Source: Candidatus Gemmiger excrementavium (lineage in GTDB: Bacteria; Bacillota; Clostridia; Oscillospirales; Ruminococcaceae). Taken from it: 43,731 nucleotides of DNA. Within the stretch, counting starts at the first letter, position 1. Every line of letters starts with the position of its first letter. The notes beneath the pieces were generated by a model, which saw only the letters and a program-made list of their open reading frames with translations, was not told where the DNA came from and did no database searches. The position numbers and the translations under genes are program-made. Below, piece by piece: positions 7,719-15,372 of this stretch. The stretch covers positions 1 through 43,731 of the forward strand of contig DXBO01000136.1 in assembly GCA_019116485.1 (NCBI GenBank). Direction: 5' to 3'.

Positions 7719-7756
7719 GGCCGGGAACAGACCTATCGGCCGGGAAGTCTTTTTTC
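7709..7756 (+). terminator. Riboswitch expression platform: intrinsic terminator
   Basis: The arm 7709-7723 (AAGACTTTTCGGCCG) pairs with 7737-7751 (CGGCCGGGAAGTCTT), all 15 positions paired with two G-U pairs, followed by a T run. It overlaps the last ten bases of the aptamer, so aptamer closure and this hairpin exclude each other. Confidence 0.85.
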
Positions 7757-7813
7757 TTTTCCCGCCGGGGCCCGTCCACCATTTACATCTTATACAGAGA
7801 GGCAGAAAACAAC

Positions 7814-10426
7814 ATGGAGCAGAATTTTACCAACCTGACACCCCAACAGACCCTGCAGCAGCTGGGCGTGAACACCGACGGTCTGAGCCGCCAGCAGGCG
7901 GAACAGCGGCTGGCCCAGTACGGTCCCAACCGGCTGGCCGAGGGCGAGCGCAAAAGCTGGCTGGCTGTCTTTGCCGAGCAGTTCAAAGACCTGCTGGTGG
8001 CCATTCTGGTGGCGGCAGCGGTGATCTCGATGTTCTCGGGCAATCTGGAGAGCACACTGGTCATCTTTGCGGTGCTGATCCTCAACGCCGTGCTGGGCAC
8101 CGTGCAGTATTTCAAGGCGGAAAAATCCCTGGAAAGCCTGAAAGCCATGAGCGCCCCCACCGCCAAGGTGGTGCGCGGCGGCCAACGGTGCGAGATTCCC
8201 GGTGACCAGGTAGTGCCGGGCGACATTGTGGAACTGGAAGCAGGCGACCTGGTGGTTGCCGACGGCCGTCTGCTGAACAGCTGGTCGCTGAAGGTCAACG
8301 AGAGTTCGCTGACCGGTGAGTCCGAGGCGGTGGAAAAAATGCGGGAGGCCATCCCCGGCGAGGAGGTGGCCCTGGGCGACCAGAAAAATATGGCGTTTTC
8401 CGGCTCGCTGGTCACCTATGGCCGTGGCGTGATGGTGGTCACCGCCACCGGCATGGACACCCAGCTGGGGCGCATTGCCACCCTGATGAACGAAACCCAG
8501 CAGCGCAAGACCCCGCTGCAGAAAAACCTGGACGATTTTTCCGGCAAGCTGGCCGCGGTTATCATGGCCATCTGCGCCGTGGTGTTCCTGCTGTCGGTGT
8601 TCCGCAACGGCATGAATGTGCTGGATTCCCTGATGTTCGCCGTGGCTCTGGCCGTGGCCGCCATTCCCGAGGCGCTGAGTTCCATCGTCACCATCGTGCT
8701 GGCGATCGGCACCCAGAAAATGGCCCGGCAGAATGCTATTATCAAGGAACTCAAGGCCGTAGAGAGTCTGGGCTCGGTGCAGGTGATCTGCTCTGACAAG
8801 ACCGGCACACTGACCCAGAACCGCATGACCGTGCAGAACATCTGGGCCGACGGTACGCTGACCCGCGGCACCGACCTGGAACTGGCCAACGAGGCCCAGC
8901 GCACGCTGCTGAAAATTGCCGTGCTGGACAGCGACGCCACCGTAAGCCTGGACTCCAGCGGCGCGGTGGGCGACCCCACCGAGGTGGCGCTGGTACAGCT
9001 GGGCGCCTACTTCTATGTGGAGCCGGCGGTCTACCGCAGCCAGCACCCCCGCCTGGCGGAACTGGCCTTTGACTCGGACCGCAAGCTGATGAGTACGCTG
9101 CACAACACCGACGACGGCCCCATGCTGTACACCAAGGGCGCCATTGACGTGCTGCTGGACCGCTCCACCCATCTGCTGACCGACGACGGCCCCGTACCCA
9201 TGACGCCGGAACGCCGGGCTGAGATCGAGCGGGTAAACCGGGACCTTTCGGAAAACGGGCTGCGGGTGCTGGCCTTTGCCCAGCGCCCCCTGGCCGAAGC
9301 CCGGCTGCTGACCCTGGAAGATGAAAAGGACTACACCTTTGTGGGGCTGATCTCGATGATCGACCCGCCCCGCCCCGAGAGCGTGCAGGCCGTGGCCGAC
9401 GCCAAAAAGGCGGGTATCCGCACCGTGATGATTACCGGTGACCACAAGGTCACCGCTACCGCCATCGCCAAACAGATCGGCATTTTTGAGGAGGGCGACC
9501 TGGCCCTGGACGGCGTGGAACTGGAAGGCATGTCCGACGCCGAACTGGACGAAAAGCTGCCCCGGGTGTCGGTGTATGCCCGGGTGTCGCCCGAACACAA
9601 GATCCGCATCGTGACGGCCTGGCAGCGTCGCGGCTGCATCGCAGCCATGACCGGCGACGGCGTTAACGACGCCCCGGCTCTGAAAAAGGCCGATGTTGGC
9701 GTGGCCATGGGTATCACCGGCACCGAGGTGAGCAAGGACGCCGCCGCCATGATCCTGGCGGACGACAACTTTGCCACCATCGTGAAAGCCGTCTGCAATG
9801 GTCGCAGCGTCTATGCCAATATCCGCAACGCCATCCAGTTTTTGCTGTCCGGCAACATGGGCGCCATCCTGGCGGTGGTTTACGCTTCGCTGGCGGGGCT
9901 TTCGGTGCCCTTCCAGCCGGTGCATCTGCTGTTCATCAACCTGCTCACCGACAGTCTGCCTGCCATCGCCCTGGGCATGGAACCGGCCCGGGACGGCCTG
10001 ATGAATCAGAAACCCCGGGACCCCAATGCCTCCATGATGGACAAACCCATGCTGACCCACGTGTTCGGCCAGGGCCTGATGATCGGCGTGGCCGCCATGG
10101 TCGCGTTTTATATCGGCCTGGCCCAGGGCGACGCGGCGCTGGCCAGCACCATGGCCTTTGCCACCCTGACCCTGGCGCGGCTGTTCCACGGCTTCAACTG
10201 CCGGGGCACCGAGTCCATCTTCAGGCTGGGTCTTGGCGGCAACCCCTATTCGCTGATGGCTTTCGGCGCCGGGGTACTGCTGCTGTCCCTGGTATTGTTC
10301 GTACCCTCGCTGGCAGGGCTGTTCCTGGTCTCGCCGATCACCGGCTTCCAGCTGGGCTGCATCGTGGGGCTGGCGTTTCTGCCCACCCTGCTGATCCAGC
10401 TTTCCCGCGTGGTGCGCGGGCGATAA
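7814..10426 (+). CDS. P2-type cation-transporting ATPase (Mn2+/Ca2+ exporter)
   Basis: The 870-residue pump has the full P-type layout. It has the N-terminal cation-ATPase domain, the actuator with TGES (about 166-169), the phosphorylation site DKTGTLT (D about 328), the nucleotide-binding domain, the hinge TGDGVNDAP (about 612-620), and ten membrane helices. The transmembrane metal-site segments are IPEAL (about 282-286) and NLLTDSLPA, which keep the acidic and amide residues of Ca2+-type pumps, although PEAL replaces the more usual PEGL. The ATG at 7814 is chosen because it starts the conserved N-terminus and lies after the riboswitch; the open frame upstream runs through the riboswitch. 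The riboswitch argues that Mn2+ is the physiological export substrate, but Ca2+ is possible. Confidence 0.93.
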   Translation: MEQNFTNLTPQQTLQQLGVNTDGLSRQQAEQRLAQYGPNRLAEGERKSWLAVFAEQFKDLLVAILVAAAVISMFSGNLESTLVIFAVLILNAVLGTVQYFKAEKSLESLKAMSAPTAKVVRGGQRCEIPGDQVVPGDIVELEAGDLVVADGRLLNSWSLKVNESSLTGESEAVEKMREAIPGEEVALGDQKNMAFSGSLVTYGRGVMVVTATGMDTQLGRIATLMNETQQRKTPLQKNLDDFSGKLAAVIMAICAVVFLLSVFRNGMNVLDSLMFAVALAVAAIPEALSSIVTIVLAIGTQKMARQNAIIKELKAVESLGSVQVICSDKTGTLTQNRMTVQNIWADGTLTRGTDLELANEAQRTLLKIAVLDSDATVSLDSSGAVGDPTEVALVQLGAYFYVEPAVYRSQHPRLAELAFDSDRKLMSTLHNTDDGPMLYTKGAIDVLLDRSTHLLTDDGPVPMTPERRAEIERVNRDLSENGLRVLAFAQRPLAEARLLTLEDEKDYTFVGLISMIDPPRPESVQAVADAKKAGIRTVMITGDHKVTATAIAKQIGIFEEGDLALDGVELEGMSDAELDEKLPRVSVYARVSPEHKIRIVTAWQRRGCIAAMTGDGVNDAPALKKADVGVAMGITGTEVSKDAAAMILADDNFATIVKAVCNGRSVYANIRNAIQFLLSGNMGAILAVVYASLAGLSVPFQPVHLLFINLLTDSLPAIALGMEPARDGLMNQKPRDPNASMMDKPMLTHVFGQGLMIGVAAMVAFYIGLAQGDAALASTMAFATLTLARLFHGFNCRGTESIFRLGLGGNPYSLMAFGAGVLLLSLVLFVPSLAGLFLVSPITGFQLGCIVGLAFLPTLLIQLSRVVRGR

Positions 10427-10444
10427 CCGCATATTGCTTCGCCG

Positions 10445-10479
10445 GGAGGCGGCCTGTAGGGGCCGCCTCCTGTTTTTTT
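10445..10479 (+). terminator. Terminator after the P-type ATPase gene
   Basis: GGAGGCGGCC (10445-10454) pairs with GGCCGCCTCC (10461-10470), followed closely by seven T. Confidence 0.9.
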
Positions 10480-10525
10480 GTACCCTATACCAAAATTCTT
10501 TACAACTGTTTGGGTATTCTGACAG

Positions 10526-10555
10526 TTGAAAGAGTCACAAAAAACCGTGTAGACT
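10526..10555 (+). promoter_or_regulatory. Promoter candidate of the 239-aa lipoprotein gene
   Basis: TTGAAA (10526-10531) and TAGACT (10550-10555) are separated by 18 bases, in a locally AT-rich stretch after the ATPase terminator. Confidence 0.55.
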
Positions 10556-10616
10556 AAAGATAGTATTTTTTGCCGGGCAGTCCCTGCCCCGGCTCTATTG
10601 CAAGGAGGAGTATACC

Positions 10617-11336
10617 ATGAAAAGAATCATCGGCCTGGCCCTGAGCCTGACGCTGCTGGCCGCCCTGCTGGCCGGCTGCGGCAGTACCCCCGCGTCCGAC
10701 ACGTCGGAAGCTGCTCCCGCCGAGACTTCCAGCAGCGAAGCCGCCGAACCCACCCCGGAACCCACGCCGGAACCCACGCCCGAACCGGTGGAGGCAGAGT
10801 ATATCCCCGGGGAGCGCACCGACACCGACTACACCAGCACCGTGCTGGGCCTGCACTTCACCCTGGGCGACAACATGGTGATGGCCACCGACGAGGAGAT
10901 CAACAGCATGATGCAGGCCGGCGTGGATGTCATGTATGAGGACGAGGAAACCGGCGAAATGATACTGGACTACACCCAGCTTTCCACTGTCTATGAGATG
11001 GTGGCCGCCGACATCACCAACGGCAGCAACGTCATCGTCATGTGCGAGAAACTGCCCCTGTCGGGCATCGAGATGGACCAGTACATCGAGGCCATGCGCA
11101 CCCAGATGGCGCAGACCACCCTGGATGTGGACTTCGGCGAGCCGGAGGACGTGGACCTGGGCGGCGTGACCTTTACCGGGCTGACCTATTCCGTGGATTC
11201 CAACGGCACCCAGGCCAACCAGACCATGCTGCTGAAAAAGGTGGATGACCGCATGTACGCGGTGACCTTCTCTTACCAGGACCCCGCCGCCTACGAGGCC
11301 CTGAAAGCCTGCTTCAGCCCGCTGGAACCTGCCTGA
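10617..11336 (+). CDS. Putative lipoprotein with Pro-Glu-Thr linker, function unknown
   Basis: The 239-residue product starts after AGGAGG with a lipoprotein signal (L18-A-G-C21). A Ser/Ala/Glu stretch and a short tandem PTPE repeat (about residues 42-57) form a spacer. The remaining ~180 residues look like one alpha/beta domain with strands at VLGLHFTLGD and GVTFTGLTYSVD, and end KVDDRMYAVTFSYQDPAAYEALKACFSPL. That pattern resembles secreted domains that sense or handle small ligands, but I do not recognise a named family. The gene stands alone between its promoter (10526-10555) and a UUCG-loop terminator (11348-11374). Confidence 0.8.
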   Translation: MKRIIGLALSLTLLAALLAGCGSTPASDTSEAAPAETSSSEAAEPTPEPTPEPTPEPVEAEYIPGERTDTDYTSTVLGLHFTLGDNMVMATDEEINSMMQAGVDVMYEDEETGEMILDYTQLSTVYEMVAADITNGSNVIVMCEKLPLSGIEMDQYIEAMRTQMAQTTLDVDFGEPEDVDLGGVTFTGLTYSVDSNGTQANQTMLLKKVDDRMYAVTFSYQDPAAYEALKACFSPLEPA

Positions 11337-11347
11337 ATACCATCTTG

Positions 11348-11374
11348 CCCCCTGCTTCGGCAGGGGGATTTTTT
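11348..11374 (+). terminator. Terminator with TTCG tetraloop
   Basis: CCCCCTGC (11348-11355) pairs with GCAGGGGG (11360-11367) around a TTCG loop, then a T run. Confidence 0.9.
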
Positions 11375-11391
11375 GTGCCCGGGCCCCGGCG

Positions 11392-11420
11392 TTGTGTTTG
11401 GGGGCCGGCTGTGCTACAAT
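11392..11420 (+). promoter_or_regulatory. Promoter of sdaAB-sdaAA
   Basis: TTGTGT (11392-11397) and TACAAT (11415-11420) are 17 bases apart, about 36 bases before the sdaAB start. Confidence 0.65.
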
Positions 11421-11456
11421 ACTTTCTATAAGCGCACCCAAAGCAAAGGAGACGCC

Positions 11457-12122
11457 ATGAACGCATTTGACATCATCGGGCCGGTGATGATCGGCCCGTC
11501 CAGCAGCCACACAGCGGGGGCGGCCCGCATCGGGCGCATCGCCCGCCTGCTGCTGGGCGAGGAACCGGCTGCGGCCCATATTGTGCTGCACGGCAGCTTT
11601 GCCAAAACCTACAAGGGCCACGGCACCGACAAAGCCCTTATTGCGGGCATTCTGGGCATGGAGCCGGACGACGCCCGGCTGCGGTTCTCGCCCCAGATCG
11701 CCGCCGGGCAGGGCCTGGACATACAGATCACCACCGCCGACCTGCCGGACGCCCACCCCAACACCGCCCAATTGACCCTGACCGGGCGCAGCGGCGCCGC
11801 CGTAACGGTGCGGGGTGCCAGCGTGGGCGGGGGCAACATTCTCATCGACACATTGGACGGCATGCCGGTGCGCATCAGCGGGCAAAACCCTTGCCTGGTG
11901 GTACAGCACCGGGACCGGCCCGGTGTCATCGCCCAGGTCACAGACCTGCTGGCCGAGCGGGGTGTGAACATCTGCAACTTTTCGCTGTCCCGCCGCAACA
12001 AGGGCGGCTTGGCTGTCATGACCATTGAGATGGACGGCGGCCCCGACGAATGCCTGACCCGGCAGGTGTCGGCCCTGCCCGACGTGCTGGGGGCCGTTTT
12101 GCTGCGCACCCCCGGGGATTGA
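11457..12122 (+). CDS. sdaAB: L-serine dehydratase, iron-sulfur type, beta subunit
   Basis: The 221-residue subunit partners SdaAA to deaminate L-serine to pyruvate and ammonia. The N-terminus has the family motif GPSSSHTAGAARIG (about residues 12-25). The C-terminal third is an ACT domain (HRDRPGVIAQVTDLLAERGV). The ATG at 11457 has AAAGGAG just upstream and begins the conserved MNAFDIIGPVMIGPSS sequence. The alpha-subunit gene follows after 11 bases, so the pair is an operon. Clostridia typically use this two-subunit oxygen-sensitive form. Confidence 0.95.
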   Translation: MNAFDIIGPVMIGPSSSHTAGAARIGRIARLLLGEEPAAAHIVLHGSFAKTYKGHGTDKALIAGILGMEPDDARLRFSPQIAAGQGLDIQITTADLPDAHPNTAQLTLTGRSGAAVTVRGASVGGGNILIDTLDGMPVRISGQNPCLVVQHRDRPGVIAQVTDLLAERGVNICNFSLSRRNKGGLAVMTIEMDGGPDECLTRQVSALPDVLGAVLLRTPGD

Positions 12123-12133
12123 GGAGGACCGCC

Positions 12134-13021
12134 ATGAACTGTGAACTGAATTACAAATCCCTGGCCGGGCTGGTAAACGCCGCCAAGGCGGAACACATGC
12201 CCCTCTCGGCGCTGGTGCTGCGCCAGCAGGCCGCCGAACTGGAACTGCCCGAGGAAGAGGTCTACCGCCGCATGCTGGAGCGTTACCAGGTGATGGAAGC
12301 CTGCATCGAACCGGGCTGTCAACCGGACCTGCGCTCGGCCAGCGGGCTGACCGGCGGCGATGCCGCCCGTGTGCGTGCCCGGGTGGAGTCTGGGCAGACC
12401 CTGACCGGCCCGGTGCTGGGCGGGGCGCTTTACCGCGCCTTGGCGGTAAGCGAATACAACGCCGCTATGGGCCGCATTGTGGCGGCCCCCACGGCGGGCA
12501 GCTGCGGCATTCTGCCCGCCGTGCTGCTGACGCTGCGTGAGCGCGGCTATGCCCAGCGGGACTGCGTGATGAGCCTGTTCACCGCCAGTGCCGTAGGGCT
12601 GGTCATTGCCGAAAATGCCTGCCTGGCCGGGGCCCAGGGCGGCTGCCAGGCCGAGTGCGGCAGCGCCGCAGCCATGGCGGCGGCCGCCGCCGTGGAAGTG
12701 GCCGTCGGCACCCCCGATGCCCTGGATGATGCGGTGGCCATTGCCCTGAAAAGCCAGCTGGGCCTGGTCTGTGACCCGGTGGCCGGGCTGGTGGAGATTC
12801 CCTGCATCAAGCGCAACGCCGCCGGGGCGGCCATTGCCCTGATGGCCGCCGAACTGGCCCTGGCCGGGGTGCGCAGCCGCATTCCCGCCGATGAGGTCAT
12901 CACCGCCATGAAGCGTGTGGGCGACGCCCTGCCCGCCGCCCTGAAAGAGACCGCCGAGGGCGGCCTGGCCTCTACCCCCACGGGCCGCCGGTTACAGGCC
13001 CAGGTGTTCGGCAAGGGGTAA
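12134..13021 (+). CDS. sdaAA: L-serine dehydratase, iron-sulfur type, alpha subunit
   Basis: The 295-residue catalytic subunit carries the cysteines that hold the [4Fe-4S] cluster, in AENACLAGAQGGCQAECG and CDPVAGLVEIPCIKRN. The active-site glycine-rich region is VAAPTAGSCGILPAVL. The start at 12134 is supported by GAGGAGG nine bases upstream, and that site overlaps the sdaAB stop. The length matches stand-alone SdaAA proteins. The product links serine catabolism to pyruvate. Confidence 0.95.
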   Translation: MNCELNYKSLAGLVNAAKAEHMPLSALVLRQQAAELELPEEEVYRRMLERYQVMEACIEPGCQPDLRSASGLTGGDAARVRARVESGQTLTGPVLGGALYRALAVSEYNAAMGRIVAAPTAGSCGILPAVLLTLRERGYAQRDCVMSLFTASAVGLVIAENACLAGAQGGCQAECGSAAAMAAAAAVEVAVGTPDALDDAVAIALKSQLGLVCDPVAGLVEIPCIKRNAAGAAIALMAAELALAGVRSRIPADEVITAMKRVGDALPAALKETAEGGLASTPTGRRLQAQVFGKG

Positions 13022-13038
13022 GGCCGCTTTTCCGGCCT
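13021..13038. terminator. Weak hairpin between convergent sdaAA and CPBP genes
   Basis: AGGCCG (13021-13026) pairs with CGGCCT (13033-13038). Neither side has a good T run, so its role as a terminator is uncertain. Confidence 0.35.
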
Positions 13039-13043
13039 GCTTG

Positions 13044-13916
13044 TCACAGCCTGGTAAAGGAACTGAACACCAGATACCCTGCATCCAGGACCAGCAGTAC
13101 CCAAAGCGCCGGTTCCCCCCACAGTGCACGGGCCGGCGCCGACGGCGCTGCCGCCGGGACAGGCAGCTGCCGCCAGCGGCGCCAGAGCCGCCGGACCACC
13201 CCTGCCACCGCCACCGGCACCGACCCGAAAACCAGCACCAGGGTGACCAGCGCGCCCGCCGTGCCCAGGCCGCGCAGATGGGGCAGCAGCACCGCCGCCG
13301 TGTTGCCCGTAACATGCAGCCCGACAGCCCAGCCCGGCGCATACCGCAGCGCCGTATACCCATAGACCAGCCCGCACCAGAAGGCCGCCAGCCCCTGGTA
13401 CAGATCATGGTGCATCAGGCCGAAGCACAGGGCCGAGAGCACCACCGCCGTGCCCGCCCCGAAGGGACGCAGGCGCTGCAGCAACACGCCGCGGTAGATC
13501 AGTTCCTCCAGCAACGGCCCCACCAGGCAGATGTACAGCGCCAGCAGCGGGGTGAGGGTTTCCTCCCCCTGGCCGCCCTGCCGGGCCGTAACCCCCAGGA
13601 CTTTCCACAACCCTTCCAGCACCGGTACAACCGCCGTAACGCCCAGATTGCCGACGACCGTCAGGCAGAACAGAAACACCAGGTCCCCTGCCCGCGGCCG
13701 CCGTACCGGCCGGGAGACCGGTTTTTCCGCCCCGGTCATGCCGCAGGCCAGCGGCCATGCCGCGGCCAGTACCCCGCTCAGCAGCAGCCCGGCGCCTTCC
13801 GGCAGGGACAGGCGGGGAAACACCGCTTTTTGCAGCAAGACGAACAGCAGACTGTAGCCCAACAGGCTGAGCCAGAGCCGCCGCAGACCGCGGCGGGCAG
13901 AGATGGCCTGTGCCAT
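13044..13916 (-). CDS. CPBP-family intramembrane glutamic protease
   Basis: The 290-residue membrane protein starts at the ATG at 13916 with GGGAGG upstream. It shows about eight hydrophobic segments and the three CPBP (Abi, Rce1-like) motifs: EELIYRG with paired glutamates, FGLMHHD with the metal or water-binding histidine, and HVTGN with the His/Asn pair. Such proteins cleave within membranes and in Gram-positives act in peptide maturation, bacteriocin immunity or envelope signalling. It lies 118 bases after the MacB-like permease with no clear promoter between. A GC-rich hairpin there lacks a T run, so it may be the last gene of that operon. Confidence 0.88.
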   Translation of the reverse strand: MAQAISARRGLRRLWLSLLGYSLLFVLLQKAVFPRLSLPEGAGLLLSGVLAAAWPLACGMTGAEKPVSRPVRRPRAGDLVFLFCLTVVGNLGVTAVVPVLEGLWKVLGVTARQGGQGEETLTPLLALYICLVGPLLEELIYRGVLLQRLRPFGAGTAVVLSALCFGLMHHDLYQGLAAFWCGLVYGYTALRYAPGWAVGLHVTGNTAAVLLPHLRGLGTAGALVTLVLVFGSVPVAVAGVVRRLWRRWRQLPVPAAAPSAPARALWGEPALWVLLVLDAGYLVFSSFTRL

Positions 13917-14034
13917 ACGAAAACCTCCCGAATCTTTTGTGTCAAACGGCAGCGGCCTGCGCCGCCGTGTACGACGTTTTCTGCAATCCCCCGCCGCCCG
14001 GCCCATACCCGGCGGCGGGGATTTTGTATAGCGC

Positions 14035-15369
14035 TCAATCGCTTTTGATGGCTTCCAGTGCCGGGATCTGCACCGCCTTGTTGGCAGGGTAGAAGCCCGA
14101 CCCCAGGCCGATGAAAATGGAAAAAAACACGGCGAACAGGTACAGCCAGGGCGGGATCACCGAGAGGCGGCCCACCCCCTCGCCGCCGAGGATGGCGGGC
14201 AGGATGTTCTGCGGCGACGGCCCCAGGGCCACCAGGTTGATGACCAGCGAGATCACAAAGCTGATGATACAGCCCACCACGCCGCCGATGCAGCCGATGG
14301 CCCCGGCTTCGGCCAGAAAGAGCAGCCGGATATCGTAGACGTAGCAGCCCAGGGACTTCATGACGCCGATCTCCCGGGTGCGCTCCGAGATGGACATAAT
14401 CATGGTATTGGTGATGCCCAGCGCCGCCACGATCAGCGAGATGGCCCCCAGCCCGCCCAGCATCAGCTGCTTCTGGTGGGCTTCTTTTTCCATGGGTTTG
14501 CGCACGCTCTCCATGGATTCGGTGGAGTAGCCCAGGTTTTTGATGGCGTTTTCCACCGGTTCCACCTGCTGGATGCCGCTGACCTTGACCAGCACCGCGT
14601 CGTAGGGCAGCGGCTGGGTGACCCCGGCCTTTTTCTGGATGGCGCGCAGGTCCTCGATGCTGAGCATCAGGCCTTCGGAGGTTTCATATCCCTTGGCGTT
14701 GTCCTCCTTGACGGTCTCCACGGCTTTGAGGGGCACCGTGAACTTTGTGCCCGCCCGCACTTCCACCTCCAGCGTCAGGGATTCCTTCATCGGGTCGAAG
14801 TAGGCGGGGGGCGGCGGCAGCAGGCGGCCCTGGTCGTCCACGCCGCTGTCCCAGCGGTTGATCATGTTGGAATTCTCAGGGCGCAGGGTGTCTTTGAAAT
14901 TGTAGGCGAAGTACTCCCCCACCGCCGCCTCGCCTGGCTGCACCGGGCGCTGCCCGCCCAGGGACTGGTAGCCCATGCGTTCCATCTGGGCGGTGTCCAG
15001 CCCGGTGATGACGCACCAGTCCGCCACATAACGGTTGCCCGGGCCTGCCAGCAGGCGGCAGGTGTAGTTTTCCAGGTTCATCTTGGGGGTCACGGCTTCC
15101 ACGCCCTCTATGCCGCGTATGGTCTTGAGCAGGGCGTCGTCCAGCTTTTTCTTGCCCCGGCCTTTCTGGGGCGCCGTGACCGTGATGATGGTCAGGTCGC
15201 CCAGTTCGGCCAGCAGCCGCTCCTGGGATTCCTTCATGCCGATGCCCAGCGATACCATGATGACGATGGAACAGCAGCCGATCAGCACCCCCAGAACGGT
15301 CAGGATGGTGCGGGATTTGCGCCGCAGCAGGTTTTGCAGGCAGCTGCGCAGCAGGTCTTCACGTTTCAT
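14035..15369 (-). CDS. MacB/FtsX-type ABC transporter permease
   Basis: The 444-residue permease has the MacB topology. There is one N-terminal helix (about 20-42, in RKSRTILTVLGVLIGCCSIV), then a large extracytoplasmic domain to about residue 300. Three C-terminal helices follow, with the conserved ISERTREIGVMKSLG loop that contacts the ATPase. These transporters move substrates mechanically across the envelope rather than through a channel. It begins three bases after the stop of the repeat protein and belongs with the ATPase at 17160-17900. Confidence 0.9.
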   Translation of the reverse strand: MKREDLLRSCLQNLLRRKSRTILTVLGVLIGCCSIVIMVSLGIGMKESQERLLAELGDLTIITVTAPQKGRGKKKLDDALLKTIRGIEGVEAVTPKMNLENYTCRLLAGPGNRYVADWCVITGLDTAQMERMGYQSLGGQRPVQPGEAAVGEYFAYNFKDTLRPENSNMINRWDSGVDDQGRLLPPPPAYFDPMKESLTLEVEVRAGTKFTVPLKAVETVKEDNAKGYETSEGLMLSIEDLRAIQKKAGVTQPLPYDAVLVKVSGIQQVEPVENAIKNLGYSTESMESVRKPMEKEAHQKQLMLGGLGAISLIVAALGITNTMIMSISERTREIGVMKSLGCYVYDIRLLFLAEAGAIGCIGGVVGCIISFVISLVINLVALGPSPQNILPAILGGEGVGRLSVIPPWLYLFAVFFSIFIGLGSGFYPANKAVQIPALEAIKSD

Positions 15370-15372
15370 GGC

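Noticed and set aside
7790-10432. An 880-codon minus-strand open frame opposite the P-type ATPase
   Set aside because: Gln/His/Gly-rich antisense shadow of a clearly conserved ATPase; it would also run through the riboswitch region's promoter side without a start signal.
10739-10790. Tandem CCCACGCCGGAA-like repeats
   Set aside because: They encode a PTPE linker in a lipoprotein; a coding repeat, not a regulatory or CRISPR element.
13988-14020. GC-rich hairpin between the MacB-like permease and CPBP genes
   Set aside because: No T run on the minus strand, so it is not called as a terminator; the two genes may be cotranscribed.
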